Shown: one piece after another, positions 53,986 through 63,720 of the stretch
Layout of the letters: each line of letters starts with the position of its first letter
Position numbering within the stretch: position 1 is the stretch's first letter
The notes under the pieces: generated by a model
Databases searched by the model: none
What the model saw: the letters and a program-made list of their open reading frames with translations, nothing else
What the model was told of the DNA's origin: nothing
Source: Stackebrandtia albiflava
GTDB lineage: Bacteria > Actinomycetota > Actinomycetes > Mycobacteriales > Micromonosporaceae
DNA length: 64,000 nucleotides
Direction of reading: 5' to 3'
Assembly: GCF_007994225.1 (NCBI RefSeq)
Contig: NZ_VLLL01000005.1
Coordinates: forward strand, 1,969,142-2,033,141
Translations under genes and position numbers: made by a program

Positions 53986-55404
53986 ATGACGCAGACCGAC
54001 CGGACGAACCCTCCCACCGCCAAGCTCACCTTCGGGACCATGACCACGATGGTCATCGGCTCCATGGTCGGCGCCGGGGTGTTCTCACTCCCCTCACGCT
54101 TCGCCGAGGAGACCGGGGTCGCCGGAGCGCTCATCGCGTGGGTCGTCGCGGGCGGCGGCATGCTGATGCTGGCGTTCGTGTTCCAGTTCCTCGCCACCCG
54201 ACGCCCCGACCTGGACGCCGGTGTCTACGCCTACGCGAAGGCCGGTTTCGGCGAATACCCGGGGTTCTTCTCCGCCTTCGGATACTGGGCCAGCGCCTGC
54301 GTGGGCAACGTGACGTACTGGGTCCTCATCATGTCGACGGCGGGGGCGCTGTTCCCCTTCCTGGGAGCCGGGGACACCCTCGTGGCGGTCCTGCTCTCCT
54401 CGGTGGGACTGTGGGCGTTCTTCCTGCTGATCCGGCGCGGCACCGAGCAGGCCGCCGCCGTCAACCGCGTCGTCACGGTCGCGAAACTGCTGCCGATCGG
54501 GGTGTTCGTGCTGCTCGCCCTGTTCCACCTGGACCCGGCCGTGCTGGCCGCGAACTTCGCCGGAGACGACTACGCGGGATCGTTGTTCGACCAGATCCGG
54601 GGCACGATGCTGGCGACCGTGTTCGTGTTCCTCGGCGTGGAGGGCGCCAGCGTCTACTCCCGGCACGCGCACCGCCGCCGCGACATCGGGCGTGCCACGG
54701 TGCTCGGCTTCCTCAGCGTGTTCGCGGTGTTCGCGTCGGTGACGATCGTCTCCTACGGCATCCTCCCCATGGAGGAGATCGCGCGGTTGCGGCAACCGTC
54801 CATGGCCGGTGTGCTGGAGTCCGCGGTCGGCACGTGGGGTTCGGTGTTCATCGGGGCGGGCCTGATCGTGTCCGTGCTGGGCGCGTACCTGGCGTGGACG
54901 CTCATGGCCGCGGAGGTGCTGTTCGTGGCGGCGAAGGACCGCGACATGCCCCGGTTCCTGGCGCGGTCGCGCGGCGACGACGTGCCGGTGCCCGCGCTCG
55001 TCCTGACGACCGTGCTGACGCAGGTGGTCCTCGTCGTCACGCTGTTCTCCCAGGACGCCTTCAACTTCGCCCTCGAACTGACCAGCGCGCTGACGTTGAT
55101 CCCGTTCCTGCTGGCGGCCGCGTTCGCGGTCAAGGCGGCCACCGGACCGGGCGCGGCCCGGACGCACACGGTCGTCGCGGTACTCGCGACCGGTTACACC
55201 CTGTTCCTGCTGTTCGCCGCGGGGCTGAAGTACCTCCTGGTGTCGTTCATCGTGTACGCCCCCGCGTCGATCCTGTTCGTGATGGCCCGCCGGGAACAGG
55301 GAAGGCGACTGTTCTCCCCCGGTGAGGCGGTCATCCTGGGGGTGTCGGTACTCGGCGCGGTCACCGGTGTGGTCGCGTTGGCGACGGGATGGATCCGGAT
55401 CTGA
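53986..55404 (+). CDS. APC-family basic amino acid permease, probable arginine/ornithine antiporter
   Basis: 472 aa, 12-13 helices. N-terminal TMTTMVIGSMVGAGVFSLP (the G-S/A-G motif of helix 1) and FVFLGVEGASVYSRHA in helix 6 are features of the ArcD/LysP-like arginine/ornithine antiporters. It is 21 nt upstream of arginine deiminase on the same strand, supporting arginine import. ATG 53986. Confidence 0.9.
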   Translation: MTQTDRTNPPTAKLTFGTMTTMVIGSMVGAGVFSLPSRFAEETGVAGALIAWVVAGGGMLMLAFVFQFLATRRPDLDAGVYAYAKAGFGEYPGFFSAFGYWASACVGNVTYWVLIMSTAGALFPFLGAGDTLVAVLLSSVGLWAFFLLIRRGTEQAAAVNRVVTVAKLLPIGVFVLLALFHLDPAVLAANFAGDDYAGSLFDQIRGTMLATVFVFLGVEGASVYSRHAHRRRDIGRATVLGFLSVFAVFASVTIVSYGILPMEEIARLRQPSMAGVLESAVGTWGSVFIGAGLIVSVLGAYLAWTLMAAEVLFVAAKDRDMPRFLARSRGDDVPVPALVLTTVLTQVVLVVTLFSQDAFNFALELTSALTLIPFLLAAAFAVKAATGPGAARTHTVVAVLATGYTLFLLFAAGLKYLLVSFIVYAPASILFVMARREQGRRLFSPGEAVILGVSVLGAVTGVVALATGWIRI

Positions 55405-55425
55405 CGGCGACGACGGGAGAACCAC

Positions 55426-56682
55426 ATGACCGCGCAGGCGGCGACCCGGCCTCACGGGGTGTACTCGGAGGTCGGTGTACTTCGGAAGGTCCTGGTGTGC
55501 GAACCGGGCCTGGCACATCGCAGACTCACCCCGACCAACTCGGACGAGTTGCTGTTCGACGACGTCATGTGGGTCGATCAGGCGCGACGCGACCACGCCG
55601 GCTTCGTCGCCGAACTGCGTGGCCGGGGCGTGGAGGTCGTCGAACTCCACGAACTGCTGGCCCGGACCCTCGCCGTTCCCGGTTGCGTGGACTGGCTCCT
55701 CGAACGGAAGATCACCGTCGACGAGGTGGGCGCGGGCCTGGTCGACGACACCCGCGCCTTCCTCGGCTCTCTCGAACCGGCGGAGCTGGCGCGGTACCTG
55801 ATCGGCGGGTTGGCGACCTCCGACCTGCCCGAGGAGTTCCGCTCCGAGTTCGTCGCCCTGGCCAGGGAGTCCACCGGGGCACGCGAATACCTCATGCCTC
55901 CGCTTCCCAACACCCTCTACACCCGCGACACCACGTGCTGGTTGTACGGCGGTGTCACACTGAATCCGTTGTACTGGCCCGCCCGGCATGACGAGACCCT
56001 GCTGATGAAGGCCGTCTACCGGTTCCACCCGGACTTCACCGGCGCCACCGTCTGGTGGGGCGATCCCGAACGGCACTGGGGCCGCGCCACGTTCGAGGGC
56101 GGTGACGTGATGCCGGTGGGTGGAGGGGTCGTGCTGATGGGCATGAGCGAACGCACCTCCCGGCAGGCGATCACCCAGGTGGCGGCGGCACTGTTCCGCG
56201 CAGGGGCGGCCGAACGGGTCGTGGTGGCGGGAATGCCGAGACTGCGGGCGGCGATGCACCTGGACACCGTGTTCACCTTCGTCGACCTCGACACCGTGAC
56301 GGTGTATCCACGCATCGTGGACGGAGTGCACGCGTTCTCGCTGTACCCGGAGGACGGTCCCACCGGGCTGCGGGTGGTGGACGAGGGACAGGGCGCCTTC
56401 CTCCCCACCGTCGCCGCCGCCCTGGGCCTGCCGGAACTGCGGGTCATCGAGACCGGCGGCGACGTCTACGCCTCGGAGCGGCAGCAGTGGGACAGCGGCA
56501 ACAACGCCGTGGCCGTCCGGCCCGGCGTGGTGTTCACCTACGACAGGAACACCCAGACCAACGCCCTGTTGCGGCAGGCGGGGATCGAGGTGATCACGAT
56601 CGCCGGTGGCGAACTCGGCCGGGGACGCGGCGGAGGGCACTGCATGACGTGTCCCCTGATCCGGGATCCGGTGACGTACTGA
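55426..56682 (+). CDS. arcA: Arginine deiminase
   Basis: 418 aa. Hydrolyses arginine to citrulline and ammonia. Motifs: [44 protein letters not shown] (split), and the catalytic Cys406 in [14 protein letters not shown]; the catalytic Glu/His lie in ATFEGGDV and [12 protein letters not shown]. The neighbouring permease would supply arginine. ArcB and ArcC are not in the window, so a complete ATP-yielding pathway cannot be claimed. Confidence 0.96.
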   Translation: MTAQAATRPHGVYSEVGVLRKVLVCEPGLAHRRLTPTNSDELLFDDVMWVDQARRDHAGFVAELRGRGVEVVELHELLARTLAVPGCVDWLLERKITVDEVGAGLVDDTRAFLGSLEPAELARYLIGGLATSDLPEEFRSEFVALARESTGAREYLMPPLPNTLYTRDTTCWLYGGVTLNPLYWPARHDETLLMKAVYRFHPDFTGATVWWGDPERHWGRATFEGGDVMPVGGGVVLMGMSERTSRQAITQVAAALFRAGAAERVVVAGMPRLRAAMHLDTVFTFVDLDTVTVYPRIVDGVHAFSLYPEDGPTGLRVVDEGQGAFLPTVAAALGLPELRVIETGGDVYASERQQWDSGNNAVAVRPGVVFTYDRNTQTNALLRQAGIEVITIAGGELGRGRGGGHCMTCPLIRDPVTY

Positions 56683-56867
56683 CCGGCGGCCTCTTCGGTG
56701 CCGTGCCCGTGAGGCCCGCTTTTTGCCGGCCGCCGCCCGGCTTCGGCGCGGTCGCACCGTCCCCGTCGCGCCGACGGCATTGCTAACGTCTTAAGGGACC
56801 GTCTGCAATCATCACCCTGCCGCCGGTACGCCGCCTCGCCGCCGTGCCCCTCCCCCGGGTTGACCGC

Positions 56868-57536
56868 ATGGACCTTCACATCCGTCCCCGTCCCGCCCGC
56901 GGCCGCCGTCTCGTGCCGCTCCTGGCCGGGATCGCCCTGTCGATCGCGCTGACCGGCTGCGGCGGCTCCGACGACACGGCCGGTGAGGACCCCGCGCCAC
57001 CGCGGATCCCACCGTCCTGCCCGGAGGACGACGGCACCGGCACCGTCACCGAACCGGCGCTGCGAGGCGAACTGCTCGCCATGCAGACCGCCGACCAGGA
57101 GGAGTTGACCTCCGCGACGGGCGCCGACGGTTCCCGGGAACGCACCGCGCGTCTCGGCGAGATCATCGACGAGTACGGCTGGCCCGTCGTGGACATGGTG
57201 GGCGCCGACGGCGCGAGTGCGGCCTGGCTCGTAGCCCAGCACGCCGACCTCGACCCGGACTTCCAGAAGCGGGCGCTGGACCTGATGTGGCAGCACGTCG
57301 AGGACTGCCAGGTCGACCCCACCGAACTGGCCTACCTGCACGACCGGGTCGCGGTCGCCGACGACCGGCCGCAGCGTTTCGGCACCCAGTTGCGGTGCGG
57401 CGAGGACGGTGCGGTCCCGGCGACGCCACTCGAGGACGAATCCGCCGTGGACGGGTTCCGTGCGGCGGTGGGCCTGGCGCCGCTGGCGGAGTACAAGGCG
57501 GAGTTCGAGGCCGGGTGCACCGACACCCCGCAGTGA
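56868..57536 (+). CDS. Lipoprotein with DUF6624-like domain
   Basis: 222 aa. Signal with lipobox SIALTGC31, then a DUF6624-type domain: ALRGELLAMQTADQEE, IIDEYGWPVVDMVGADGASAAWLVAQHAD and QLRCGEDGA. Function unknown. ATG 56868 is preferred to GTG 56844 because it keeps the signal length normal. Confidence 0.85.
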   Translation: MDLHIRPRPARGRRLVPLLAGIALSIALTGCGGSDDTAGEDPAPPRIPPSCPEDDGTGTVTEPALRGELLAMQTADQEELTSATGADGSRERTARLGEIIDEYGWPVVDMVGADGASAAWLVAQHADLDPDFQKRALDLMWQHVEDCQVDPTELAYLHDRVAVADDRPQRFGTQLRCGEDGAVPATPLEDESAVDGFRAAVGLAPLAEYKAEFEAGCTDTPQ

Positions 57537-57594
57537 GGCGGGACGGCACCGCCCCGGTGGCTCCCCGGATGCGGCGAAGTAGGACAATCAGAAC

Positions 57595-57632
57595 GAATGG
57601 CCGGTGCGTGCCCACCCTCGCATCGGCCATTC
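57595..57632. terminator. Hairpin terminator
   Basis: GAATGGCCG / CGGCCATTC outer arms with TGCG / CGCA inside, between the convergent DUF6624 and polX genes. Confidence 0.6.
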
Positions 57633-57728
57633 CCGTGAGAACCACTCGCGCGCACCGGGACCGCACCACTCCACGATGGACCGAAGTCACGTGCGCGCAC
57701 CGGAACCACCGGCCCGCGTGACCGTGGC

Positions 57729-59417
57729 TCAGCCCTTCAGGAAACGGCGGAGCCTGGTCAACGACCAGGTGTTGACGACGTCGTCGGGAGTCAGCCAGGC
57801 GCGCTGCGCGATGCCGATGCCGAACCGCTGGTGGTCGAGGTGCGGTATCGCGTGGGAGTCGCTGTCGATCGAGAACTTCACCCCGTGGTGCCTGGCGAGC
57901 CGGACGAGGTCGGCGGGCAGGTCGGAGCGATCGGGGTAGGAGTCGATCTCCATCACCGTGCCGGTGCGTGCCGCCGCCTTGAACACCGCCTCCCAGTCGG
58001 CGTCCACCGGCCCCCGCCTGCCGATCTTGCGGGTCGTCGGATGCCCGATGACGTCGACTCCGGGATTCTCGCAGGCGGCGATGAACCGGGCGGTCATCTC
58101 CGCCTTCGACTGCTGGAAGTGGGAGTGGACCGACGCGACCCGTACGTCGAACTCGGCCAGGATCTCCTCCGGCCAGTCCACCGAACCGTCCGGGCCGATG
58201 TTGAGTTCGGTGCCGTGCAACAGGTGCATCTTCGGGTGGGACGCCTGCAGCGCGCGCAGTGCCTCGCGCTGCGCACGTGCCTTGTCCAGGGTCATGCGCT
58301 GCATCGCCAGATCGGGGGCGTGATCGGTCACGGCGTAGTAGGAGTACCCGCGCCGGGCCGCCGCGGCGACCATGTCCTCGAGCGAGGCGATGCCGTCGGT
58401 CAGGTCGGTGTGGGTGTGCAGGTCTCCCTTGAGGTCGGAGATCTCCACGAGTGTCGGCAGTTCACCCCGCAACGCGGCGGCGACCTCACCGTGTCCCTCC
58501 CGCATCGGCGGCGGCACGTACTGCATGCCGAGCGCGGTGTAGATCTCCGCCTCGTCCGCCGCGGCCAGCACGGTGTCACCGTCGAACAGGCCGTACTCGG
58601 ACAGCTTCCACCCCTTCTTGACCGCCATCTCCCGCACCGCGACGTTGTGCTCCTTGGACCCGGTGAAGTACTGCATCGCGGCGCCCCAGGACTCGGCGGG
58701 AACCACACGCAGGTCCACCTGCAGTCCGGCGGAGGTGCGGACCGACGTCTTCTTACGGCCCGAGGCGATGACCTCGGACACGTAGGGTTGCTCCTTGAAC
58801 CGGTCCATGATCTCCGGTGAGGCCACCGCGAGCACGTCCACGTCGCCGACGAGGTCCTTCATCCGGCGCAGCGAACCGGCGTAGTCGATGCGTTCGGCGT
58901 ACTCCGACAGCGACTCCACGACCCGTTCGGCGACCTCCATGGCGACACCGATGTGGACCTTGCCCTGCGCGGCCTCCAACTGTGCGATGCCGCGCAGCAG
59001 GTTGTCGAGGGTCTTCGGTCCCATGCCCTTGACGCCCTTGAGCCTGCCGCCCTCGATGGCCTCGGCCAGGGCGGCGGGCGAGTCGATCTGGAACCGATCG
59101 AACAACATCATCGCCGTCTTCGGTCCCAGGGTCGGCACCCTCGTGAGCCGCCGCACGCCGTCGGGCACCTTGGAGCGCAGGTCGTCCAACTGGCGGAAGC
59201 TGCCCCGTTCCAGGTACTCGGTGACCTTCTTGGCGATGGCGTCCCCCACTCCCGGCACCTGCCTGACGTCGGCGGAACCGATGTCGCGCGGGTATCCGGC
59301 GATCGCCTTGGCCGCCTTCTGATAGCTGCGGACCCGGAACGCGTCCCCGCCGGTGAGGGCGAAGAGTTCGGCGTACTCCTGGAGGGCGGCTGCCGCCTCG
59401 TCGTTTGTCCGTGGCAT
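57729..59417 (-). CDS. polX: DNA polymerase X family with PHP domain (PolX)
   Basis: 562 aa. N-terminal helix-hairpin-helix and Pol X palm: AGSLRRMKDLVGDVDVL (G-S, DxD). The C-terminal PHP domain has DLHTHTDLTDG, VTDHAPDLAM, LLHGTELNI and DSDSHA, metal-binding His/Asp residues for 3'-5' exonuclease activity. Role: gap-filling/base-excision repair. ATG 59417. Confidence 0.96.
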   Translation of the reverse strand: MPRTNDEAAAALQEYAELFALTGGDAFRVRSYQKAAKAIAGYPRDIGSADVRQVPGVGDAIAKKVTEYLERGSFRQLDDLRSKVPDGVRRLTRVPTLGPKTAMMLFDRFQIDSPAALAEAIEGGRLKGVKGMGPKTLDNLLRGIAQLEAAQGKVHIGVAMEVAERVVESLSEYAERIDYAGSLRRMKDLVGDVDVLAVASPEIMDRFKEQPYVSEVIASGRKKTSVRTSAGLQVDLRVVPAESWGAAMQYFTGSKEHNVAVREMAVKKGWKLSEYGLFDGDTVLAAADEAEIYTALGMQYVPPPMREGHGEVAAALRGELPTLVEISDLKGDLHTHTDLTDGIASLEDMVAAAARRGYSYYAVTDHAPDLAMQRMTLDKARAQREALRALQASHPKMHLLHGTELNIGPDGSVDWPEEILAEFDVRVASVHSHFQQSKAEMTARFIAACENPGVDVIGHPTTRKIGRRGPVDADWEAVFKAAARTGTVMEIDSYPDRSDLPADLVRLARHHGVKFSIDSDSHAIPHLDHQRFGIGIAQRAWLTPDDVVNTWSLTRLRRFLKG

Positions 59418-59494
59418 GCCGCCAGCTTAGGACGAGGGTGCGACGGTGAGACCGGTTTGCACCGGGCAGGCGGCGGTGTCCGCACCGTCGGGCG

Positions 59495-59518
59495 ACTGTA
59501 CCGGCCAGCCGGTACAGT
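59495..59518. promoter_or_regulatory. Perfect TetR-type operator
   Basis: ACTGTACCGGC and its exact complement GCCGGTACAGT separated by CA, a 24-bp dyad with 11-bp perfect arms, 6 nt upstream of the TetR ATG at 59525. It sits in the divergent region to polX. Confidence 0.85.
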
Positions 59519-59524
59519 AATCAC

Positions 59525-60064
59525 ATGACCGACACCAGGACCCGCCTACTGGACGCCGCGACCGACGTCCTGCTGCACGACGGCGCACAGTCCCTCACGT
59601 TGGAGGCGGTGGCCGCTCGCGCCGGCGTCTCCAAGGGCGGACTGTTCTATCACTTCCCCACCAAACAGGCACTCGCCGAGGCGATGGTCGACCGCTTCGT
59701 CGCGGAGTTCACGACCGCACTGACCGAGGCGGGCGACCGCCCGGGCGCGGCCACCCGCGCCTACCTGCGCGCCTGCGTCTCGGAGACCCACCCCGGCCCC
59801 GGTACCGGACGCGCCGCGGCGGCCCTGTTCGCCGCCGCCCTCGTCGAGCCGGCGGCCCTGGAACCGTTGCGGCGCTGCTACGACCGTTGGCAACACCGAC
59901 TCGAAGACGACGGCATCGATCCGGCCGTGGCCACCACCGTGCGGCTCGCCGCCGACGGTTGGTGGCTCGCCCGGCTCGCGGGCCTGGCCGCCCCATCCCC
60001 GGGGCGGCACGAAGAGGTGTTCGCCCAACTGTCGGCACTCGTCGACGAGGCCGCCGAGGCATGA
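59525..60064 (+). CDS. TetR family transcriptional regulator
   Basis: 179 aa. HTH in RLLDAATDVLLHDGAQSLTL and ARAGVSKGGLFYHFPTKQAL. C-terminal domain with TVRLAADGWWLARLAGLA resembles the TetR_C_6-like group. ATG 59525. Its stop overlaps the YvaD-like gene start (ATGA), so the two form an operon that it probably represses through the 59495 dyad. Confidence 0.92.
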   Translation: MTDTRTRLLDAATDVLLHDGAQSLTLEAVAARAGVSKGGLFYHFPTKQALAEAMVDRFVAEFTTALTEAGDRPGAATRAYLRACVSETHPGPGTGRAAAALFAAALVEPAALEPLRRCYDRWQHRLEDDGIDPAVATTVRLAADGWWLARLAGLAAPSPGRHEEVFAQLSALVDEAAEA

Positions 60065-60462
60065 CCCCGCCACGCTGGATCCTCCGAGGCATGTGGACGA
60101 CCGACATCGGCTTCGCGGTCTACTGGACGGCGGTCGCCACGGGCCTCGTACGACCCTTCGGGCATCCGATACTCGACGACTGGAACTGGTCGTTCCTGGT
60201 GCTGGACCTGACCGCCGCCGCGACCGGGGCGTGGGCACTGCGGTCGCTGCGGCGCGGCGGCGACGGCCGGGTGCCCACCGCGGTGTCGCTGGCGTTGACA
60301 CACGCGGCCGGCGTCACCGCCCTCAACTTCTGGACGCTGCGCGGCGACTTCGACCTCGTCTGGTGGCTGCCCAACCTGTGGCTGACGTGTTTCCCCGTCG
60401 TCGCGTTGATCGTCCTGACAGGTCGAGCGCACCACGCCACCGCCCGCACTCACCGACAGTGA
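60061..60462 (+). CDS. DUF5360/YvaD-like membrane protein
   Basis: 133 aa, four helices (MWTTDIGFAVYWTAVATGLV, WSFLVLDLTAAATGAWALRSL, VSLALTHAAGVTALNFWTL, LWLTCFPVVALIVLTG). Matches the YvaD type. It often pairs with TetR regulators. Function unknown; likely the regulated target of the TetR gene. Confidence 0.82.
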   Translation: MTPPRWILRGMWTTDIGFAVYWTAVATGLVRPFGHPILDDWNWSFLVLDLTAAATGAWALRSLRRGGDGRVPTAVSLALTHAAGVTALNFWTLRGDFDLVWWLPNLWLTCFPVVALIVLTGRAHHATARTHRQ

Positions 60463-60486
60463 CGAGTCTCTGTGCGCACTGTAGGC

Positions 60487-60513
60487 GGATTGTGGGAGCG
60501 GCGGGCACAATCC
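60487..60513. repeat. Inverted repeat in the intergenic region
   Basis: GGATTGTG / CACAATCC perfect 8-bp arms with an 11-nt loop, after the YvaD-like gene and before the small Cys-rich peptide. Could be the terminator of the TetR operon or an operator. Confidence 0.45.
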
Positions 60514-60605
60514 ATGCGGTCCCGGCATCCGGGCTCCTCACACATCGACGAAGCCGCCGCGAACCGGCTCCCGGCCGGGTTCCGTCACGACGATCAGGAG
60601 AAACC

Positions 60606-60812
60606 ATGAGCATCCTCAACAGACTGGCCGACCGGGCGCTCGCGCGTCTCCTCGCCGACTCCACCGCCGAGGCCGGCGCCGGATGCCCCACCGAGTGCGG
60701 CGCCTGGAGCGCCTGCGTCATGAGCCCGGCCCACTGCACCGGCGGCTGGCACCGCAACCGCACCTGTGTGAACTCCGCCTGTAACACCTACACCCAGGTC
60801 GGCTGCTGCTGA
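60606..60812 (+). CDS. Small Cys-rich peptide, paralogue of the one at 16780
   Basis: 68 aa with eight Cys. The N-terminal leader-like part (RLADRALARLLADSTAEAG) is related to that of the 63-aa peptide at 16780-16971; the Cys-rich C-terminus starts GCPTECGAWSACVM and ends VGCC. Pattern AxAG just before the Cys region may mark a cleavage site, but no hydrophobic Sec core is present. ATG 60606 has CAGGAG upstream. No dehydratase, radical SAM or ABC gene adjoins. Confidence 0.8.
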   Translation: MSILNRLADRALARLLADSTAEAGAGCPTECGAWSACVMSPAHCTGGWHRNRTCVNSACNTYTQVGCC

Positions 60813-60821
60813 GCCGCTTCC

Positions 60822-60857
60822 GGCGGCCCGGCGGGTCCCTCCAGTCCCCGGGCCGCC
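60822..60857. terminator. Hairpin terminator
   Basis: GGCGGCCCGG / CCGGGCCGCC, a 10-bp perfect stem with a 16-nt loop, just after the small Cys-rich gene. Confidence 0.7.
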
Positions 60858-61108
60858 CCCCCGCACCGGCCGTCGCCGGGCGGGCGGTGTGACCGTCCGG
60901 TGATCGATCCGGCATCGTCGAACCCCTCCCCCTCGCCGCCGGAACCGGCGAGGCCCGTCGCGCCGAACAGTCGATGGACCGGCACCTCCGCCCGTGATCT
61001 GATCGGACGAACACGAGCCGCCGTATCCGTTCGCCGACGGCGAAAGACACCGCCGCGACGAGACGACCGCGGCATGCGACGGTCACGGACGTCGACGGGA
61101 GGACTACG

Positions 61109-61305
61109 ATGCGGACCCTCACCCGTCGCGCCCTCTACATCGGATCGGCCTGGCCCCTCGGAGTCGCGATCGGGTTCCTCTCGGTGGTATGCCATCCGGC
61201 GATCGGGCTGCTCTGGCCGTCATCGCCGCCGCCGCGGCCCTGGACGGCCTCCTACAGTCCCGCAGGCTCCGCCGCGAAGCGCCCCACCCCGCCGACCGGC
61301 CGTGA
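61109..61305 (+). pseudogene. Possible frameshifted small membrane protein gene
   Basis: ATG 61109 has an excellent GGGAGGA ribosome site. The first ~35 codons give MRTLTRRALYIGSAWPLG and a hydrophobic stretch with strong GC3. The frame then turns into Pro/Ser-rich sequence without a stop, while a neighbouring frame gives AVIAAAAALDGLLQSRRLRR and stops at TGA 61303-61305, also with high GC3. A single-base frameshift near 61200 would join these into a ~65-aa two-helix protein. It may be a real decay or a sequencing error. Confidence 0.4.
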
Positions 61306-61339
61306 CACCGGAGCCCGGTCACGACGGCCGACTCGACCG

Positions 61340-61975
61340 TCACACCCGGTGCGGCTCCACGGCCAGTTTCACCGCGAAACCCGCCAACACGCCGCCCATG
61401 ACGGCACGCTGCGCGCGCATCCAACCCGGCCGTCCGGTGAGGAACCGGGACAACGACGCGGCCGACAGCATGATCACTCCGTTCACGGCCACCGCCACCG
61501 TCACCTGCACCAGGCCAAGCCACAGACTCTGCGCCGCCACCGCGCCCCGTTCCGGTTCCACGAACTGCGGCAGCAACGACACGTACAACATCGCGATCTT
61601 CGGATTGAGCAGGTTGGTCACGTACCCCATGGAGAACAACCGCAGTCCCGACACCGGCTTCAACGGGCGGGGCGTGAACGGCGAACCCGCCCCCGGCCGG
61701 AACGCCTGCCACGCCAGGTACAGCAGGTACACGGCCCCACCGAACTTCAGGACCGTGTAGGCGACCGGCACGGTCGTGAACACCGCCGTCAGACCCGCCA
61801 CCGCCGCCACCAGGTAGGTGAGGAAACCCGCCGCGACACCGCACAACGACACGACGCCGGCCCGCCGCCCCTGGGACAACGCCCGCGACACCAGGTAGAA
61901 CATGTTCGGTCCGGGCATCAACGCCATCCCCAACGCGACGGCCGCCATCCCGGTCACCGCGGTCCACTCCACCAT
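61340..61975 (-). CDS. LysE family translocator
   Basis: 211 aa, five or six helices of the LysE/RhtB amino acid/homoserine-type exporter: MALMPGPNMFYLVSRALSQG is the family signature, followed by FLTYLVAAVAGLTAVF and YVTNLLNPKIAMLYVSLLPQF. ATG 61975 has GGAGG at optimal spacing; ATG 61993 is an alternative. Cargo unknown. Confidence 0.93.
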   Translation of the reverse strand: MVEWTAVTGMAAVALGMALMPGPNMFYLVSRALSQGRRAGVVSLCGVAAGFLTYLVAAVAGLTAVFTTVPVAYTVLKFGGAVYLLYLAWQAFRPGAGSPFTPRPLKPVSGLRLFSMGYVTNLLNPKIAMLYVSLLPQFVEPERGAVAAQSLWLGLVQVTVAVAVNGVIMLSAASLSRFLTGRPGWMRAQRAVMGGVLAGFAVKLAVEPHRV

Positions 61976-62177
61976 CCGCGCACCCTCCTCCATCGTGAAC
62001 GGACCGACGATATGCCCGCCACCGGCCGCCCGGCGGGGGATGTGGTCCAACTCTCCACCGAGAACCGACACGCCCGAGGACGGATCGGGGACCCCGCGAG
62101 GACGACGTCACCGACACTGTGTGTGACGGGAACACGTCCGTCCCGTCACCTCCACCTCGAACAGGAAGCCCGAGACC

Positions 62178-63635
<1,458 letters not shown>

Positions 63636-63641
63636 CCGACG

Positions 63642-63679
63642 GGGCGCGGCCGGTCGGGAGACGCCCGCCGGCCGCGCCC
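63642..63679 (+). terminator. Hairpin terminator
   Basis: GGGCGCGGCCGG / CCGGCCGCGCCC 12-bp perfect stem after the protease stop codon. Confidence 0.85.
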
Positions 63680-63720
63680 GACCACCTGCGGATGTCCCAC
63701 CCCGGTGGTTGAATCGGCGC

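Noticed and set aside
54094-56757. 887-codon ORF antisense to the permease and arginine deiminase
   Set aside because: It is His/Arg/Glu-rich without domains. Both sense genes have full catalytic or membrane signatures.
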